A DNA stretch of 64,000 nt from Caenimonas sedimenti (GTDB lineage: Bacteria > Pseudomonadota > Gammaproteobacteria > Burkholderiales > Burkholderiaceae_C): the NCBI RefSeq assembly GCF_007833165.1, contig NZ_VOBQ01000015.1, positions 62,001 through 126,000 on the forward strand, in the 5' to 3' direction. Under the pieces are notes generated by a model that did not search any database, was not told the origin of the DNA, and saw only the letters and a program-made list of their open reading frames with translations. The position numbers and the translations under genes were made by a program. Every line of letters starts with the position of its first letter. Positions within the stretch are counted from its first letter, which is position 1. This document shows, piece by piece, positions 48,621 through 57,724 of the stretch.

Positions 48621-49409
48621 TCAGCGCCGGGGCGACGAAGCGGCGAAGGTCTGCGGCAGCGCCTCCATGTGCGCGCGATGCTGCTCCACCACGCCACGCA
48701 GCGCCTCGACGAAGCCCTCGTGGTTGGCGCGCAGCGTGACGATGCGCCCGCCCAGTCCCAACACCATGGGAGGCTGGTGCTGCGGCGCGGCCAGCAGCAT
48801 GGTGATGATGCCGGAGCCCGGCGTGGCCACGCCTTCGCTGAAGGCGTAGCCGCGTTCCCGGCATTCGTCCACCCGTGCCATGAGCTCGTTGAAGCGGACC
48901 TGGCGCGCGGGCGGCTCCTGCGCATTGGCGCGGCTCACCAGTGCGCGGATCTCGGCCTTGGGCTTGAGGGCCAGCACCACCAGGCCCATGGCCGAACGCA
49001 GCAGCGGGCGCAGCGCGCCGGTGTTGACGTCGGTGCGGTGCAGCGAGTCGGTGCCCTTCACCACCTGGATGTACTGCACCTGCAAGCCGCTCTGGATGCC
49101 CAGCACGGCGGTGCAGCCGGTGTCGTCGCGCAGGCGGTACATCAGGCGCACGATCGTGCCGTCCTGCAGCAGGGCATCGTTCACCCAGATGCCCAGCAGC
49201 GCGGCGCGCACCGTGGGCACGAAGGTGCGGTCCTCGCGGGCGTAGTCCAGGTAGCCCAGGTCCTTCAAGGTGTTGAGCAGCGCGAACGTGCTGGAGGCCG
49301 GGTAGCCGAGCGCGGCGCAGATCTGGCTGAGCGTGGCCGGCGCGCGCCGCTGCGCGAAGTACTCGAAGACTTCGACCACGCGCTGGGCGGACTTGACCGG
49401 GGGTGCCAT
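48621..49409 (-). CDS. IclR-family transcriptional regulator
   Basis: This 262-residue regulator has the N-terminal winged helix (VKSAQRVVEVFEYFAQRRAPATLSQICAALGYPASSTFALLNTLKDLGYL, about residues 5-55). The IclR effector domain includes RSAMGLVVLALKPKAEI and RERGYAFSEGVATPG. IclR proteins bind small acids and often repress neighbouring catabolic genes. It lies between two Bug operons, convergent with one and divergent (59 bases) from the other, and so may control either or both. Confidence 0.93.
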   Translation of the reverse strand: MAPPVKSAQRVVEVFEYFAQRRAPATLSQICAALGYPASSTFALLNTLKDLGYLDYAREDRTFVPTVRAALLGIWVNDALLQDGTIVRLMYRLRDDTGCTAVLGIQSGLQVQYIQVVKGTDSLHRTDVNTGALRPLLRSAMGLVVLALKPKAEIRALVSRANAQEPPARQVRFNELMARVDECRERGYAFSEGVATPGSGIITMLLAAPQHQPPMVLGLGGRIVTLRANHEGFVEALRGVVEQHRAHMEALPQTFAASSPRR

Positions 49410-49468
49410 GCGCGCATCCTAGCGGCTCGCCCTTCGGTTCTTCCCATCCTGCTCCCCGGAGACGACGC

Positions 49469-50449
49469 ATGACTCGCCAATCCCAATTCCTTCGCCGGCG
49501 CCTGTTGCAGGGCGCCCTCTTGGCGGCCTGGCCGATGGGGTGGGCGCGCGCGCAGGGCTTTCCGTCCAGGACGGTGAAGACCTTGTTGCCGCAGCCGCCC
49601 GGCGGCGCCGCCGACCGGCTGGCGCGGGTGATCGGCGAAAAGCTGGAGGCGCGCTGGCAGCAGCCCATGGTGATCGAGCACAAGCCCGGTGGCGGCGTCG
49701 TGATCGGCACGTTGGCCACCGCACGCGCGCCGGCTGACGGCCACACGCTGGGTCTGCTCGGCAGCTCCATGAGCATCAACGCCGTCATCCGCAAGGACCT
49801 GCCGTACGACACCGTGAAGGAGCTGGCGCCCGTGGCGCGCATCGGCTACTACACCGTGGCGCTCCTCGCCACGCCGGCCGTTGCCGCCAACGACATCAAG
49901 GGCCTGATCGCGCTGGCGAAGCAACAGCCCGGCAAGCTCTCGTTCGGCTCCAACGGGATCGGCACCTCGGCCCACCTGGCGGGCGAGATGCTGAATCACA
50001 TGGGCGGCATCCAGATGCAGCACGTGCCCTACAACGGCGCGGCCAAGATGTACACCGACATGGTGGGTGGACAGATTCCCCTGGGCTTCGCCATCGTGAG
50101 TTCGGCCGAGTCCTTCATCAAGGCCGGCCAGCTGAAGGTGCTGGGCGTCACCAGCGCGCAGCGCAGCCAGCTCTACCCCGAGTGGCCGGCCATCGCGGAG
50201 ACGCTGCCGGGCTACGAGGCCGTCAACTGGGCCGGCTACGTGGTGCCGTCGGGGACGCCCAAGGACGTGGTGCAGAAGCTCGCCGATGACATCCTGGCCG
50301 TCATCAAGCAGCCGGATGTGGCGAAGAGCCTGGCCGGCATGGGCATCGACGTCGCGCCGCAGGGGCCGGCGGAGTTCGAGGCCTTTGTCCGCAGCGAGGT
50401 CACGCGCTTCGCCGTGCTGGCCAAGCCGCTCAGCGGCCGGATGCAATAG
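49469..50449 (+). CDS. Bug-family solute-binding receptor
   Basis: This 326-residue receptor has a Tat-like or Sec signal (RRRLLQGALLAAWPMGWARA, Arg-rich start). The Bug blocks are FPSRTVKTLLPQPPGGAADRLAR, KPGGGVVIGTLATARAPADGHT and HVPYNGAAKMYTDMVGG. The final region has LYPEWPAIAETLPGYEAVNW. GGAGACG precedes the ATG at 49469. It is first in a pair with an FAD oxidoreductase 11 bases downstream, and divergent from the IclR gene. Confidence 0.92.
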   Translation: MTRQSQFLRRRLLQGALLAAWPMGWARAQGFPSRTVKTLLPQPPGGAADRLARVIGEKLEARWQQPMVIEHKPGGGVVIGTLATARAPADGHTLGLLGSSMSINAVIRKDLPYDTVKELAPVARIGYYTVALLATPAVAANDIKGLIALAKQQPGKLSFGSNGIGTSAHLAGEMLNHMGGIQMQHVPYNGAAKMYTDMVGGQIPLGFAIVSSAESFIKAGQLKVLGVTSAQRSQLYPEWPAIAETLPGYEAVNWAGYVVPSGTPKDVVQKLADDILAVIKQPDVAKSLAGMGIDVAPQGPAEFEAFVRSEVTRFAVLAKPLSGRMQ

Positions 50450-50460
50450 GAGGACCGTCA

Positions 50461-51879
50461 ATGAGCAACGACAACGCGGCCTGGCAATACACCCGGTCCA
50501 TCGCGTCCGACCCCACCTACGACCTGGTGGTGGCGGGCGGCGGCCCGGCCGGCACCGCAGCCGCGGTCTGCGGCGCGCGCCTCGGCCTGAAGACCCTGCT
50601 GCTGGAAGCCACGGGTTGCCTCGGCGGCATGGGCACCTCGGGCCTGGTGGCTTCCTTCGGGCCGGTGTCGAACGGCGAACGCATGCTGGTCGGCGGCTTC
50701 ATGAAGGAGTTGCTGGAGCGCATGTGGGAACGCCAGGCCTTCGGCCCGCATGTGGTGCAGGAATTCCTGCATTCGCAGCTGAACCGTTGGGTGGCTTTCC
50801 GGCCGGAAGCGTTGAAGCGCATCCTCGATGAATTCGCGGTCGCGGCCGGCGTGGAAATCCGCTTCTTCACCCGCGTGATCGACGCCGACATCGAAGGCCG
50901 CCGCCTGAAAGGCGTGGTGGCGAGCAACGTGGAAGGGCTACGCTATGTGCCGGCGCGCACGTTCGTCGATTGCACGGGCGACGCGGCGTTGGCTGCCGCT
51001 GCCGGCGCCGAGTGCAAGGTGGTGCTGCGCGACACCGACACCGTGGCGCCGAGCACGCTGTGCTCGCTCTACGCGGGCGTGAACTGGGCCGATCCGGCTT
51101 ATGGCGACGGCGGCTGGAAAGACCTGGACACGGTGCGCAACCGTACCAAGACCGAGCTGCTGGAGAAGGCCATCGCCGATGGCCACTTCTCGCAGGAAGA
51201 CCGCTTCATGCCCGGCATGAACAAGATCGGGCAGCACAGCGGGGCCCTGAACGGCGGGCATGTGTTCAACCTGAACCCGTTGTCGAACCGCAGCCTGTCC
51301 GATGGCATGGTGTTCGGCCGCAAACTGGCGGTGGAGTACGAGGCGTTCTACCGCAAGTATGTGCCGGGCTGCGAAGAGATCGAGCTGCTGACCACCGCGC
51401 CGGTGATGGGCGTGCGCGACTCGCGCCGCATCGTCGGCGAGTTCGAGCTGGGCATCGAGGACTTCCGTGCGCGCCGTCAGTTCGCGGATCAGGTGGCGGT
51501 CTACAACCGGCCGACCGATGTCCACCCGACCAACACTTCGAAGGAAGAGTACGAGCGCTTCCTGAAGGACTTCCACGGCAAGGACAACCTGGGGCACGGT
51601 GGCAGCGTCGGCATCCCGTACAGCATCCTGGTGCCGCGCGGCTGGGAGAACCTGTGGGTGGCCGGCCGCTGCCATTCCAGCGACACCAAGGTGCACGGTT
51701 CGATCCGCGCGCAGTCGGCGGCCTACATGATGGGCCAGGCGGCTGCGTCGGCGGCGGCGCAGTCCGTGCGCACGGGACAACCCGCGTGCGATCTGGACAC
51801 GGCGGCCCTGGTCGGCAGTCTGCGGGAGCAGGGGGCCTACCTGCCGCAGGCGGAACTCTCCAGGCACATGACGCGCTGA
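50461..51879 (+). CDS. FAD-dependent oxidoreductase (FAD_oxidored family)
   Basis: This 472-residue flavoprotein has the Rossmann dinucleotide motif GGGPAG (26-31) in [16 protein letters not shown], then [18 protein letters not shown]. The FAD-closing motif near the C-terminus is [31 protein letters not shown]. The family includes thiazole-synthase-like and succinate-type oxidoreductases; the substrate is not known. AGGAGG precedes the ATG. Paired with a Bug receptor, it probably oxidises the acid that the receptor delivers. A palindromic repeat element lies just after it. Confidence 0.9.
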   Translation: MSNDNAAWQYTRSIASDPTYDLVVAGGGPAGTAAAVCGARLGLKTLLLEATGCLGGMGTSGLVASFGPVSNGERMLVGGFMKELLERMWERQAFGPHVVQEFLHSQLNRWVAFRPEALKRILDEFAVAAGVEIRFFTRVIDADIEGRRLKGVVASNVEGLRYVPARTFVDCTGDAALAAAAGAECKVVLRDTDTVAPSTLCSLYAGVNWADPAYGDGGWKDLDTVRNRTKTELLEKAIADGHFSQEDRFMPGMNKIGQHSGALNGGHVFNLNPLSNRSLSDGMVFGRKLAVEYEAFYRKYVPGCEEIELLTTAPVMGVRDSRRIVGEFELGIEDFRARRQFADQVAVYNRPTDVHPTNTSKEEYERFLKDFHGKDNLGHGGSVGIPYSILVPRGWENLWVAGRCHSSDTKVHGSIRAQSAAYMMGQAAASAAAQSVRTGQPACDLDTAALVGSLREQGAYLPQAELSRHMTR

Positions 51880-51892
51880 ATTGACTTTTGCT

Positions 51893-51952
51893 CCCTCTCC
51901 CGCTTGCGGGAGAGGGCGGGGGTGAGGGTCCCTCTCCCCAGAGGGGAGAGGG
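51893..51952. repeat. Double palindromic repeat element
   Basis: Two hairpins: CCCTCTCCCGC-TT-GCGGGAGAGGG (51893-51916) and CCCTCTCCCC-AGA-GGGGAGAGGG (51930-51952), joined by GGGGGTGAGGG. This is a well-known type of interspersed repeat in beta- and gammaproteobacteria. A partial copy in the opposite orientation is at 53813-53845. It may end transcription of the FAD oxidoreductase operon. Confidence 0.8.
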
Positions 51953-51998
51953 AGCGACATCTGCGAGGCAGCGGGAATTCAGGTATGGTTCGCGCCCA

Positions 51999-52927
<929 letters not shown>

Positions 52928-52931
<4 letters not shown>

Positions 52932-53689
52932 ACCTGCACGCCATCCGCGCCATCTACCGTTTCGAGATGGCGCGCACCTTCCGCACGCTGCTGCAAAGCA
53001 TTGTCTCGCCGGTGGTGTCCACCTCGCTCTACTTCGTGGTGTTCGGCTCGGCCATCGGCTCGCGCATCCCCGAGGTGGGCGGCGTGAGCTACGGGGCGTT
53101 CATCGTGCCCGGGTTGGTCATGCTGTCGCTGCTGACGCAGAGCATCTCCAACGCCTCCTTCGGCATCTACTTCCCCAAGTTCACGGGGACGATCTACGAG
53201 CTGCTGTCGGCACCGGTGTCTACCCTGGAGATCGTCATCAGCTATGTCGGTGCGGCCGCCACCAAGTCGATCGCGCTCGGGCTGATCATCCTGGCCACCG
53301 CGGCGCTGTTCGTGCCGTTGAAGATCGAGCATCCGGGCTTCATGCTGCTGTTCCTGGTGCTCACCTCGGTCACGTTCAGCCTGCTCGGATTCATCATCGG
53401 CATCTGGGCCGACGGCTTCGAGAAGCTGCAGTTCATCCCGACGCTGATCATCACGCCGCTCACCTTCCTGGGTGGCAGCTTCTACTCCATCGACATGCTG
53501 CCGCCGTTCTGGCAAAGCGTGAGCCTGTTCAACCCGGTGGTGTACCTGGTGAGCGGCTTCCGCTGGAGTTTCTACGGCGTGTCGGACGTGGGGGTCGGGA
53601 TCAGCCTGGGCATGACGTTGCTGTTCCTGGTCCTGTGCCTGGGCGCGGTCGGGTGGATTTTCAAGACGGGGTACCGGTTGAAGAGTTGA
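52928..53689 (+). CDS. ABC-2 type transporter permease
   Basis: This 253-residue membrane protein has six hydrophobic helices and the ABC-2 pattern: [78 protein letters not shown] in segments, and [17 protein letters not shown]. With the ATPase it forms an exporter for a polysaccharide, lipid or small hydrophobic compound (YadGH-like). The ATGA overlap indicates coupled translation. A long inverted repeat and a palindromic repeat follow it. Confidence 0.92.
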
Positions 53690-53704
53690 AGGGCGCGTCG
53701 CCCT

Positions 53705-53785
53705 CGCAGGCAAAGCCGCACGCGGGCGGGCCTACGGACGCCGTGCCAGCGCGCCACAGCCTGCCCGCGTGCGGCTTTGCCCGCG
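53705..53785. repeat. Long intergenic inverted repeat
   Basis: GGCAAAGCCGCACGCGGGC (53709-53727) and its perfect complement (53763-53781) are separated by 35 bases. Pairing continues on both sides with one mismatch each, for a stem of roughly 25 bases. It lies 15 bases after the ABC permease stop. It could be a mobile palindrome or a strong structural terminator. Confidence 0.75.
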
Positions 53786-53812
53786 ACGCAGTAGAGCGTC
53801 AACAAGCGCGTG

Positions 53813-53845
53813 CCCTCACCCCAACCCTCTCCCAGAGGGAGAGGG
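53813..53845. repeat. Palindromic repeat, partial copy
   Basis: CCCTCACCCCAA followed by CCCTCTCCC-AGA-GGGAGAGGG (53825-53845). This is the reverse orientation of the linker-hairpin unit at 51893-51952. The two copies flank the ABC transporter pair. Confidence 0.75.
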
Positions 53846-53854
53846 AGCAAGACC

Positions 53855-53884
53855 AAAAGCAAAATGCCCGCCGAAGCGGGCATT
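53855..53884 (-). terminator. Intrinsic terminator of the Lys/Ala-rich gene
   Basis: On the minus strand AATGCCCGC (53884-53876), loop TTCG, GCGGGCATT (53871-53863), then TTGCTTTT. It lies 22 bases after the stop of the minus-strand gene. Confidence 0.8.
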
Positions 53885-53905
53885 CCACGAAACGGCCAGC
53901 CGGAA

Positions 53906-54307
53906 TTACTTCTTGGCGGCAGCGTCCTTCTTGGCGTCGGCGGCGGCGACAGCCTTGTCCTTGGTGGCTTCGGCGTCGGCCTTCTTGCTCGTCTTCATAG
54001 CCTTCGCGTCGGCGTCGGCCTTCTTCTTCGCAGCCTTGGCTTCGGCATCGGCCTTCTTCTTGGCAGCCTTCGCGTCGGCGTCGGCCTTCTTCTTCTCGGC
54101 GTCGGCCTTGTCCTTGGTGGCCTTGGCTTCCGCCTTGGCCTTCTTCTTGTCGGCATCGGCCTGGGCCTTGGCAGCCTTGTCGTCAGCCTTCATTTCGGCC
54201 TTGGCGGCCGGGGCGGAGGCACCGGCCATCGGGGCGCCCGCGTGCGAGGCGGCAAAGGCGGGGGCGGCCAGGAAGGCGGCCAGCAGGACGGCGAAGAGTT
54301 TGGTCAT
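53906..54307 (-). CDS. Exported Lys/Ala-rich repeat protein
   Basis: This 133-residue protein has a signal peptide (MTKLFAVLLAAFLAAPAFA, residues 1-19). After a short Ala/Gly/Pro linker, almost 95 residues are Lys, Ala, Asp and Glu in repeats such as KATKDKADAEKKKADADAKA. The pattern resembles histone H1/AlgP-type tails or a single long charged helix, but here it is exported. It might bind nucleic acid, lipopolysaccharide or peptidoglycan in the envelope. The repeats (period about 11-12 residues) may vary in number. A good terminator follows. Confidence 0.72.
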   Translation of the reverse strand: MTKLFAVLLAAFLAAPAFAASHAGAPMAGASAPAAKAEMKADDKAAKAQADADKKKAKAEAKATKDKADAEKKKADADAKAAKKKADAEAKAAKKKADADAKAMKTSKKADAEATKDKAVAAADAKKDAAAKK

Positions 54308-54399
54308 GGGGCAAGGGTAGGAAAAGTGGAGGGGCGGCCGGGCAGCATGCCCAGCCTGGACCTACAACGCCCCATGGCCCGGCCGGGTTGACCGCGTCA

Positions 54400-55248
54400 C
54401 TATCCGGGCGCCAGCATCCGCAGCCTCCGGGCGGCCTCCTCCGCCCGCGCGTCGTCGATTTCGCGCAGCACGCCTCCCAGGTCCACCTGGCCCTCCTGTT
54501 TCCGGAATACACCGGTCAGCGGCGTTTCCGGGGTCAGCAGCCCCCGTTGGTACAAGTCCCAGATCTCGGGGCCGAAGTCCATTTGCAACAATTCCGGCGC
54601 GAAGCCGCCGAAGAAGCCGCGCAGGTTCGCCACGTCGCGCAGCAGGATGCGCTGGGCGTGGTTGTTGCCGGCGGCGTCCACGGCCTGGGGCAGGTCGATG
54701 ATCACCGGGCCGTCCTCGCCCAGCAGCACGTTGAATTCCGACAGGTCGCCATGCACGATGCCCGCGCACAGCATGCGCACCACCTGCAGCAGCAGCGTGG
54801 CATGGTGCGCGCGCGCCTGTTCGGCCGTGAGCGGCACGTCGTTGATGCGCGGTGCGGCGTCACCGTGTGCGTCGGTGATCAGTTCCATCAACAGCACGCC
54901 TTCGTGGAAGTTGTAGGGCGTCGGCACGCGCACGCCGGCGTGGGCCAGGCGGTAGAGCGCGTCCACCTCGGCGCTTTGCCAGGCGGCTTCCTGGGCCTGG
55001 CGGCCGAACTTCGTGCCCTTGGCCATGGCGCGCGCCTGGCGGGTGTTCTTCACCTTGCGGTTCTCGGTGTAGTCGACGGCCTGGCGGAAGCTGCGGTTGT
55101 TGGCTTCCTTGTAGATCTTGGCGCAGCGCGTCTCGTCACCACAGCGCACCACGTACGCCAGCGCTTCCTTGCCGCTCATCAGTTGCCGCACGACGCTGTC
55201 GACCAGCCCTTCATCGACCAGGGGCTGCAGGCGGGGCGGGGTTCTCAT
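54400..55248 (-). CDS. RIO1-like protein kinase (PA4780 type)
   Basis: This 282-residue atypical kinase has an ATP lysine Lys44 (CAKIYKEAN), the long RIO flexible region with SFRQAVDYTENRKVKNTRQARAMAKGTKFG, and the catalytic loop HGDLSEFNVL (His166, Asp168, Asn173). The metal-binding Asp185 is in IIDLPQAVD. Bacterial members of this PA4780 group are stand-alone and their substrates are not known. RIO kinases in other domains work in ribosome maturation. It is divergent from the class V aminotransferase gene. Confidence 0.9.
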   Translation of the reverse strand: MRTPPRLQPLVDEGLVDSVVRQLMSGKEALAYVVRCGDETRCAKIYKEANNRSFRQAVDYTENRKVKNTRQARAMAKGTKFGRQAQEAAWQSAEVDALYRLAHAGVRVPTPYNFHEGVLLMELITDAHGDAAPRINDVPLTAEQARAHHATLLLQVVRMLCAGIVHGDLSEFNVLLGEDGPVIIDLPQAVDAAGNNHAQRILLRDVANLRGFFGGFAPELLQMDFGPEIWDLYQRGLLTPETPLTGVFRKQEGQVDLGGVLREIDDARAEEAARRLRMLAPG

Positions 55249-55255
55249 TGACGCA

Positions 55256-55283
55256 TTGTCGGGCTTTGTGCCGGTGCTAAGCT
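55256..55283 (+). promoter_or_regulatory. Putative sigma-70 promoter
   Basis: TTGTCG (55256-55261), 16 bases, then TAAGCT (55278-55283), ending 34 bases before the ATG at 55318. Confidence 0.4.
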
Positions 55284-55317
55284 GGCTGTTCCCTCCGCAT
55301 TCCTCGAAAAGAACGCC

Positions 55318-56487
55318 ATGCCCGGACTCCTGCCCCACGTCGACCCTGACGGCCTGCTCGAATTCTCCGTGGTCTACACCGACCGCGCGCTCAATCACAT
55401 GTCGCGCAGCTTCCAGGGGGTGATGCGCGACATCTCCGCCATCCTGAAGGAGGTCTACCGCGGCCATTCGTCGGTGCTGGTGCCCGGCAGCGGCACCTTC
55501 GGCATGGAGGCCGTGGCTCGGCAGTTCGCCGGCGGGAAGGACGTGCTGGTGATCCGCAACGGCTGGTTCAGCTACCGCTGGACGCAGATCTTCGACATGG
55601 GGAACATCCCCGCGTCGTCCACGGTGCTCAAGGCGCGCAAGGTGGGCAGCGGCCCGGCCGCGGCGTGGATTCCCGCTCCCATCGCCGAAGTGACGGCCGC
55701 CATCCGCGACAGGAAGCCCGCGGTGGTGTTCGCGCCGCACGTGGAAACCGCCTCCGGGATGATCCTGCCCGACGACTACCTGCGCGCCGTCGGCGACGCC
55801 GTGCATGAAGTGGGCGGCCTGTTCGTGCTGGACTGCATCGCATCGGGCGCCATGTGGGTGGACATGCAGGCGTGCAGCGTCGACGTGCTGATCTCCGCGC
55901 CGCAGAAGGGCTGGAGCAGCTCGCCCTGCTGCGCGATGGTGGTGCTGAGCGAGCGCGCCCGCGCCGCCATCGACGGCACCACCAGCAGCAGCTTCGCCTG
56001 CGACCTGAAGAAGTGGCTGCAGATCATGGAGGCGTACGAAGGCGGCGCGCACATGTACCACGCCACCATGCCGACCGATGCCCTGACGCGCTTGCGCGAA
56101 ACCATGCAGGAGACGCGGGCCTACGGCTTCGCCAAGGTGCGCGCCGAGCAGGAAGACCTGGGCCGCAAGGTGCGCGCGCTGTTCGAGAGCCGCGGCCTGC
56201 CCAGCGTGGCCGCCGAGCGTTTCAAGGCGCCCGGCGTGGTGGTGAGCTACACGACGGATCCCGACATCCAGTCCGGCAAGAAATTCCTGGGCGAGGGCCT
56301 GCAGACCGCCGCCGGCGTGCCGCTGCAGTGCGACGAAGGCAGTGACTTCAAGACCTTCCGCGTGGGACTGTTCGGGCTGGAGAAGTGGCACAACGTGGAC
56401 CGCACGGTCGACCAGTTGCGCGGTGCCCTGGACCGCATCGGCGTCACTGCGGCAGCGGCGCCGTCGCGCACCGCCCAGCACGCCTGA
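55318..56487 (+). CDS. Class V PLP aminotransferase (alanine-glyoxylate aminotransferase family)
   Basis: This 389-residue enzyme has fold type I, class V features: VLVPGSGTFGMEAVARQF, ETASGMILPDDYLRAVG, Asp172 in LFVLDCIASGAMW, and the PLP lysine Lys197 in SAPQKGWSSSP. The likely reaction is amino transfer from alanine or serine to glyoxylate or a similar oxo acid, or cleavage as in phosphonate or ureidoglycine enzymes. The first 30 residues (VVYTDRALNHMSRSFQGVM) depart from the common FxPGP start. It stands alone. Confidence 0.88.
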   Translation: MPGLLPHVDPDGLLEFSVVYTDRALNHMSRSFQGVMRDISAILKEVYRGHSSVLVPGSGTFGMEAVARQFAGGKDVLVIRNGWFSYRWTQIFDMGNIPASSTVLKARKVGSGPAAAWIPAPIAEVTAAIRDRKPAVVFAPHVETASGMILPDDYLRAVGDAVHEVGGLFVLDCIASGAMWVDMQACSVDVLISAPQKGWSSSPCCAMVVLSERARAAIDGTTSSSFACDLKKWLQIMEAYEGGAHMYHATMPTDALTRLRETMQETRAYGFAKVRAEQEDLGRKVRALFESRGLPSVAAERFKAPGVVVSYTTDPDIQSGKKFLGEGLQTAAGVPLQCDEGSDFKTFRVGLFGLEKWHNVDRTVDQLRGALDRIGVTAAAAPSRTAQHA

Positions 56488-56511
56488 AAAAAAGGCGCGG
56501 TCAGGGCCGCG
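56487..56511 (-). terminator. Terminator overlapping the stop of the 56501 gene
   Basis: On the minus strand CGCGG (56511-56507), a 6-base loop that holds the stop codon, CCGCG (56500-56496), then CC and seven T. A T-rich end after a short GC stem suggests a modest intrinsic terminator. Confidence 0.5.
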
Positions 56512-57031
56512 TGTGGCTGACCACGCGGCCTTTGGCCACCGCCTGGTTGCCGAGCAGCACGTGGAAATCGGTGCCGGGTGCCAGGTGGGGCAACCCCGCG
56601 GCGGGCCGCAGCAGCTCGATCGGCAGCGATGGGTTGTCCGCGCGGGCGAGCACGCTGGCCAGCGGCTCCGCCAAGCGCGCGCTGAAGCCCCGGCGGCCGA
56701 CGACCAGCGTACAGCGCCCGCCGGTGTCCGAGACGGATGCGGCGAAGCCCGCCGGCACCGGTACCGACTCCACTTGCGCCGTCAACTGCGCGGTGAAGAC
56801 GCTGCCTTCATCGAAATCCAGCGGCGGTGGCGCGCCGCGCGGCACCTTGCGGATCAGGTAGGCGACGAAGTTGCCGACCGCGGGGAGCCAGAGCACCAGC
56901 AGCAGGGTGCCGACGTCGCGCAGGGTCGACGGGTTGGGCGCGAAGTAGCGGATGATCGCGCCCACCGTCGCCAGGCTCAGCAGCACGGCCATGACCAGGC
57001 GGCGCGAGGCGGAGGAGACGGTGAAGGCCAT
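56501..57031 (-). CDS. Membrane protein of unknown function
   Basis: This 176-residue protein has two N-terminal membrane helices (LVMAVLLSLATVGAIIRYF and DVGTLLLVLWLPAVGNFVAYLI, about residues 12-62). A soluble domain follows with DEGSVFTAQLTAQVESVPVPAGF, GGRCTLVVGRRGFSARLAEPLASVL and GTDFHVLLGNQAVAKGRVVSHT. The soluble part looks beta-rich. I do not recognise it. It is followed by a short terminator and lies 15 bases downstream of the RraA-type gene. Confidence 0.65.
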   Translation of the reverse strand: MAFTVSSASRRLVMAVLLSLATVGAIIRYFAPNPSTLRDVGTLLLVLWLPAVGNFVAYLIRKVPRGAPPPLDFDEGSVFTAQLTAQVESVPVPAGFAASVSDTGGRCTLVVGRRGFSARLAEPLASVLARADNPSLPIELLRPAAGLPHLAPGTDFHVLLGNQAVAKGRVVSHTRP

Positions 57032-57046
57032 CCCCCATTGTCGGGG

Positions 57047-57724
57047 CTACCGCGGCGTCGGGTCGCAGCCGATGCGCTTCAGCGCCGCCTCCACCCACGA
57101 CGTGTCCAGCTGGCCGGCTGCAATGTCCTGGATGGTCTTGACCTCGGCCGCCACTTTGGCGCGCGCCGCAGCCAGCACGGCCTCGGCATCCGCGACCGGC
57201 ACGCACAGCACGCCGTCGGCATCGCCCAGGACCAGGTCGCCGGGATGGATCACCATGCCGTCGATGGCGATGGGCACGTTGACTTCGCCCGGGCCATCCT
57301 TGTACGGCCCGCGGTGGGTGACGCCGGCGGCGTAGACGGGGAAGTTTCCGCCGCTGATCACGTCCAGGTCGCGGATCGCGCCGTTGATCACGAAGCCGGC
57401 GACACCGCGGCTGATGGCATAGGTGGTCATCAACTCGCCGATCAGCGCGGTGGTGAGGTCGCCGCCGCCGTCCACGACGATCACGTCGCCTGGCACCGCC
57501 ATGTCCAGCGCCTTGTGGATCATCAGGTTGTCGCCGGGACGCGCCTTCACCGTCAGCGCGGGGCCGGCGAGCTTGCCGCCCTTGTGCATGGGCCGCAACC
57601 GGGGGCCGGCGGCCGTCATGCGTGCCATGCAGTCGCTGACGTTGGCGACGGGGATGGCGCGGAACGCCTCGACGTGGCTGGCGGCGATGCACTGTCGGCG
57701 CGCGAGGATCTGCAGTCCGATCAT
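57047..57724 (-). CDS. RraA-family aldolase/decarboxylase (HMG/CHA aldolase type)
   Basis: This 225-residue protein has the RraA-like core with a GELMTTYAISRGVAGFVINGAIRD stretch (Gly96-Glu97-Leu98, Arg118-Asp119) and GDLVLGDADGVLCVP. The residues match class II pyruvate aldolases (4-hydroxy-4-methyl-2-oxoglutarate / 4-carboxy-4-hydroxy-2-oxoadipate aldolase) that also decarboxylate oxaloacetate. The longer N-terminus and operon context favour the enzyme over the RNase E inhibitor. It overlaps the oxidase gene by four bases and is last in a four-gene unit. Confidence 0.9.
   Translation of the reverse strand: MIGLQILARRQCIAASHVEAFRAIPVANVSDCMARMTAAGPRLRPMHKGGKLAGPALTVKARPGDNLMIHKALDMAVPGDVIVVDGGGDLTTALIGELMTTYAISRGVAGFVINGAIRDLDVISGGNFPVYAAGVTHRGPYKDGPGEVNVPIAIDGMVIHPGDLVLGDADGVLCVPVADAEAVLAAARAKVAAEVKTIQDIAAGQLDTSWVEAALKRIGCDPTPR

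Noticed and set aside
51888-51998. N-terminal extension of the ABC ATP-binding protein
   Set aside because: The extra residues ([13 protein letters not shown]) are a translation of the palindromic repeat; the family start is at 51999.
53960-54180. Tandem DNA repeats as a CRISPR or satellite
   Set aside because: They are Lys/Ala/Asp codon repeats inside an exported protein gene.
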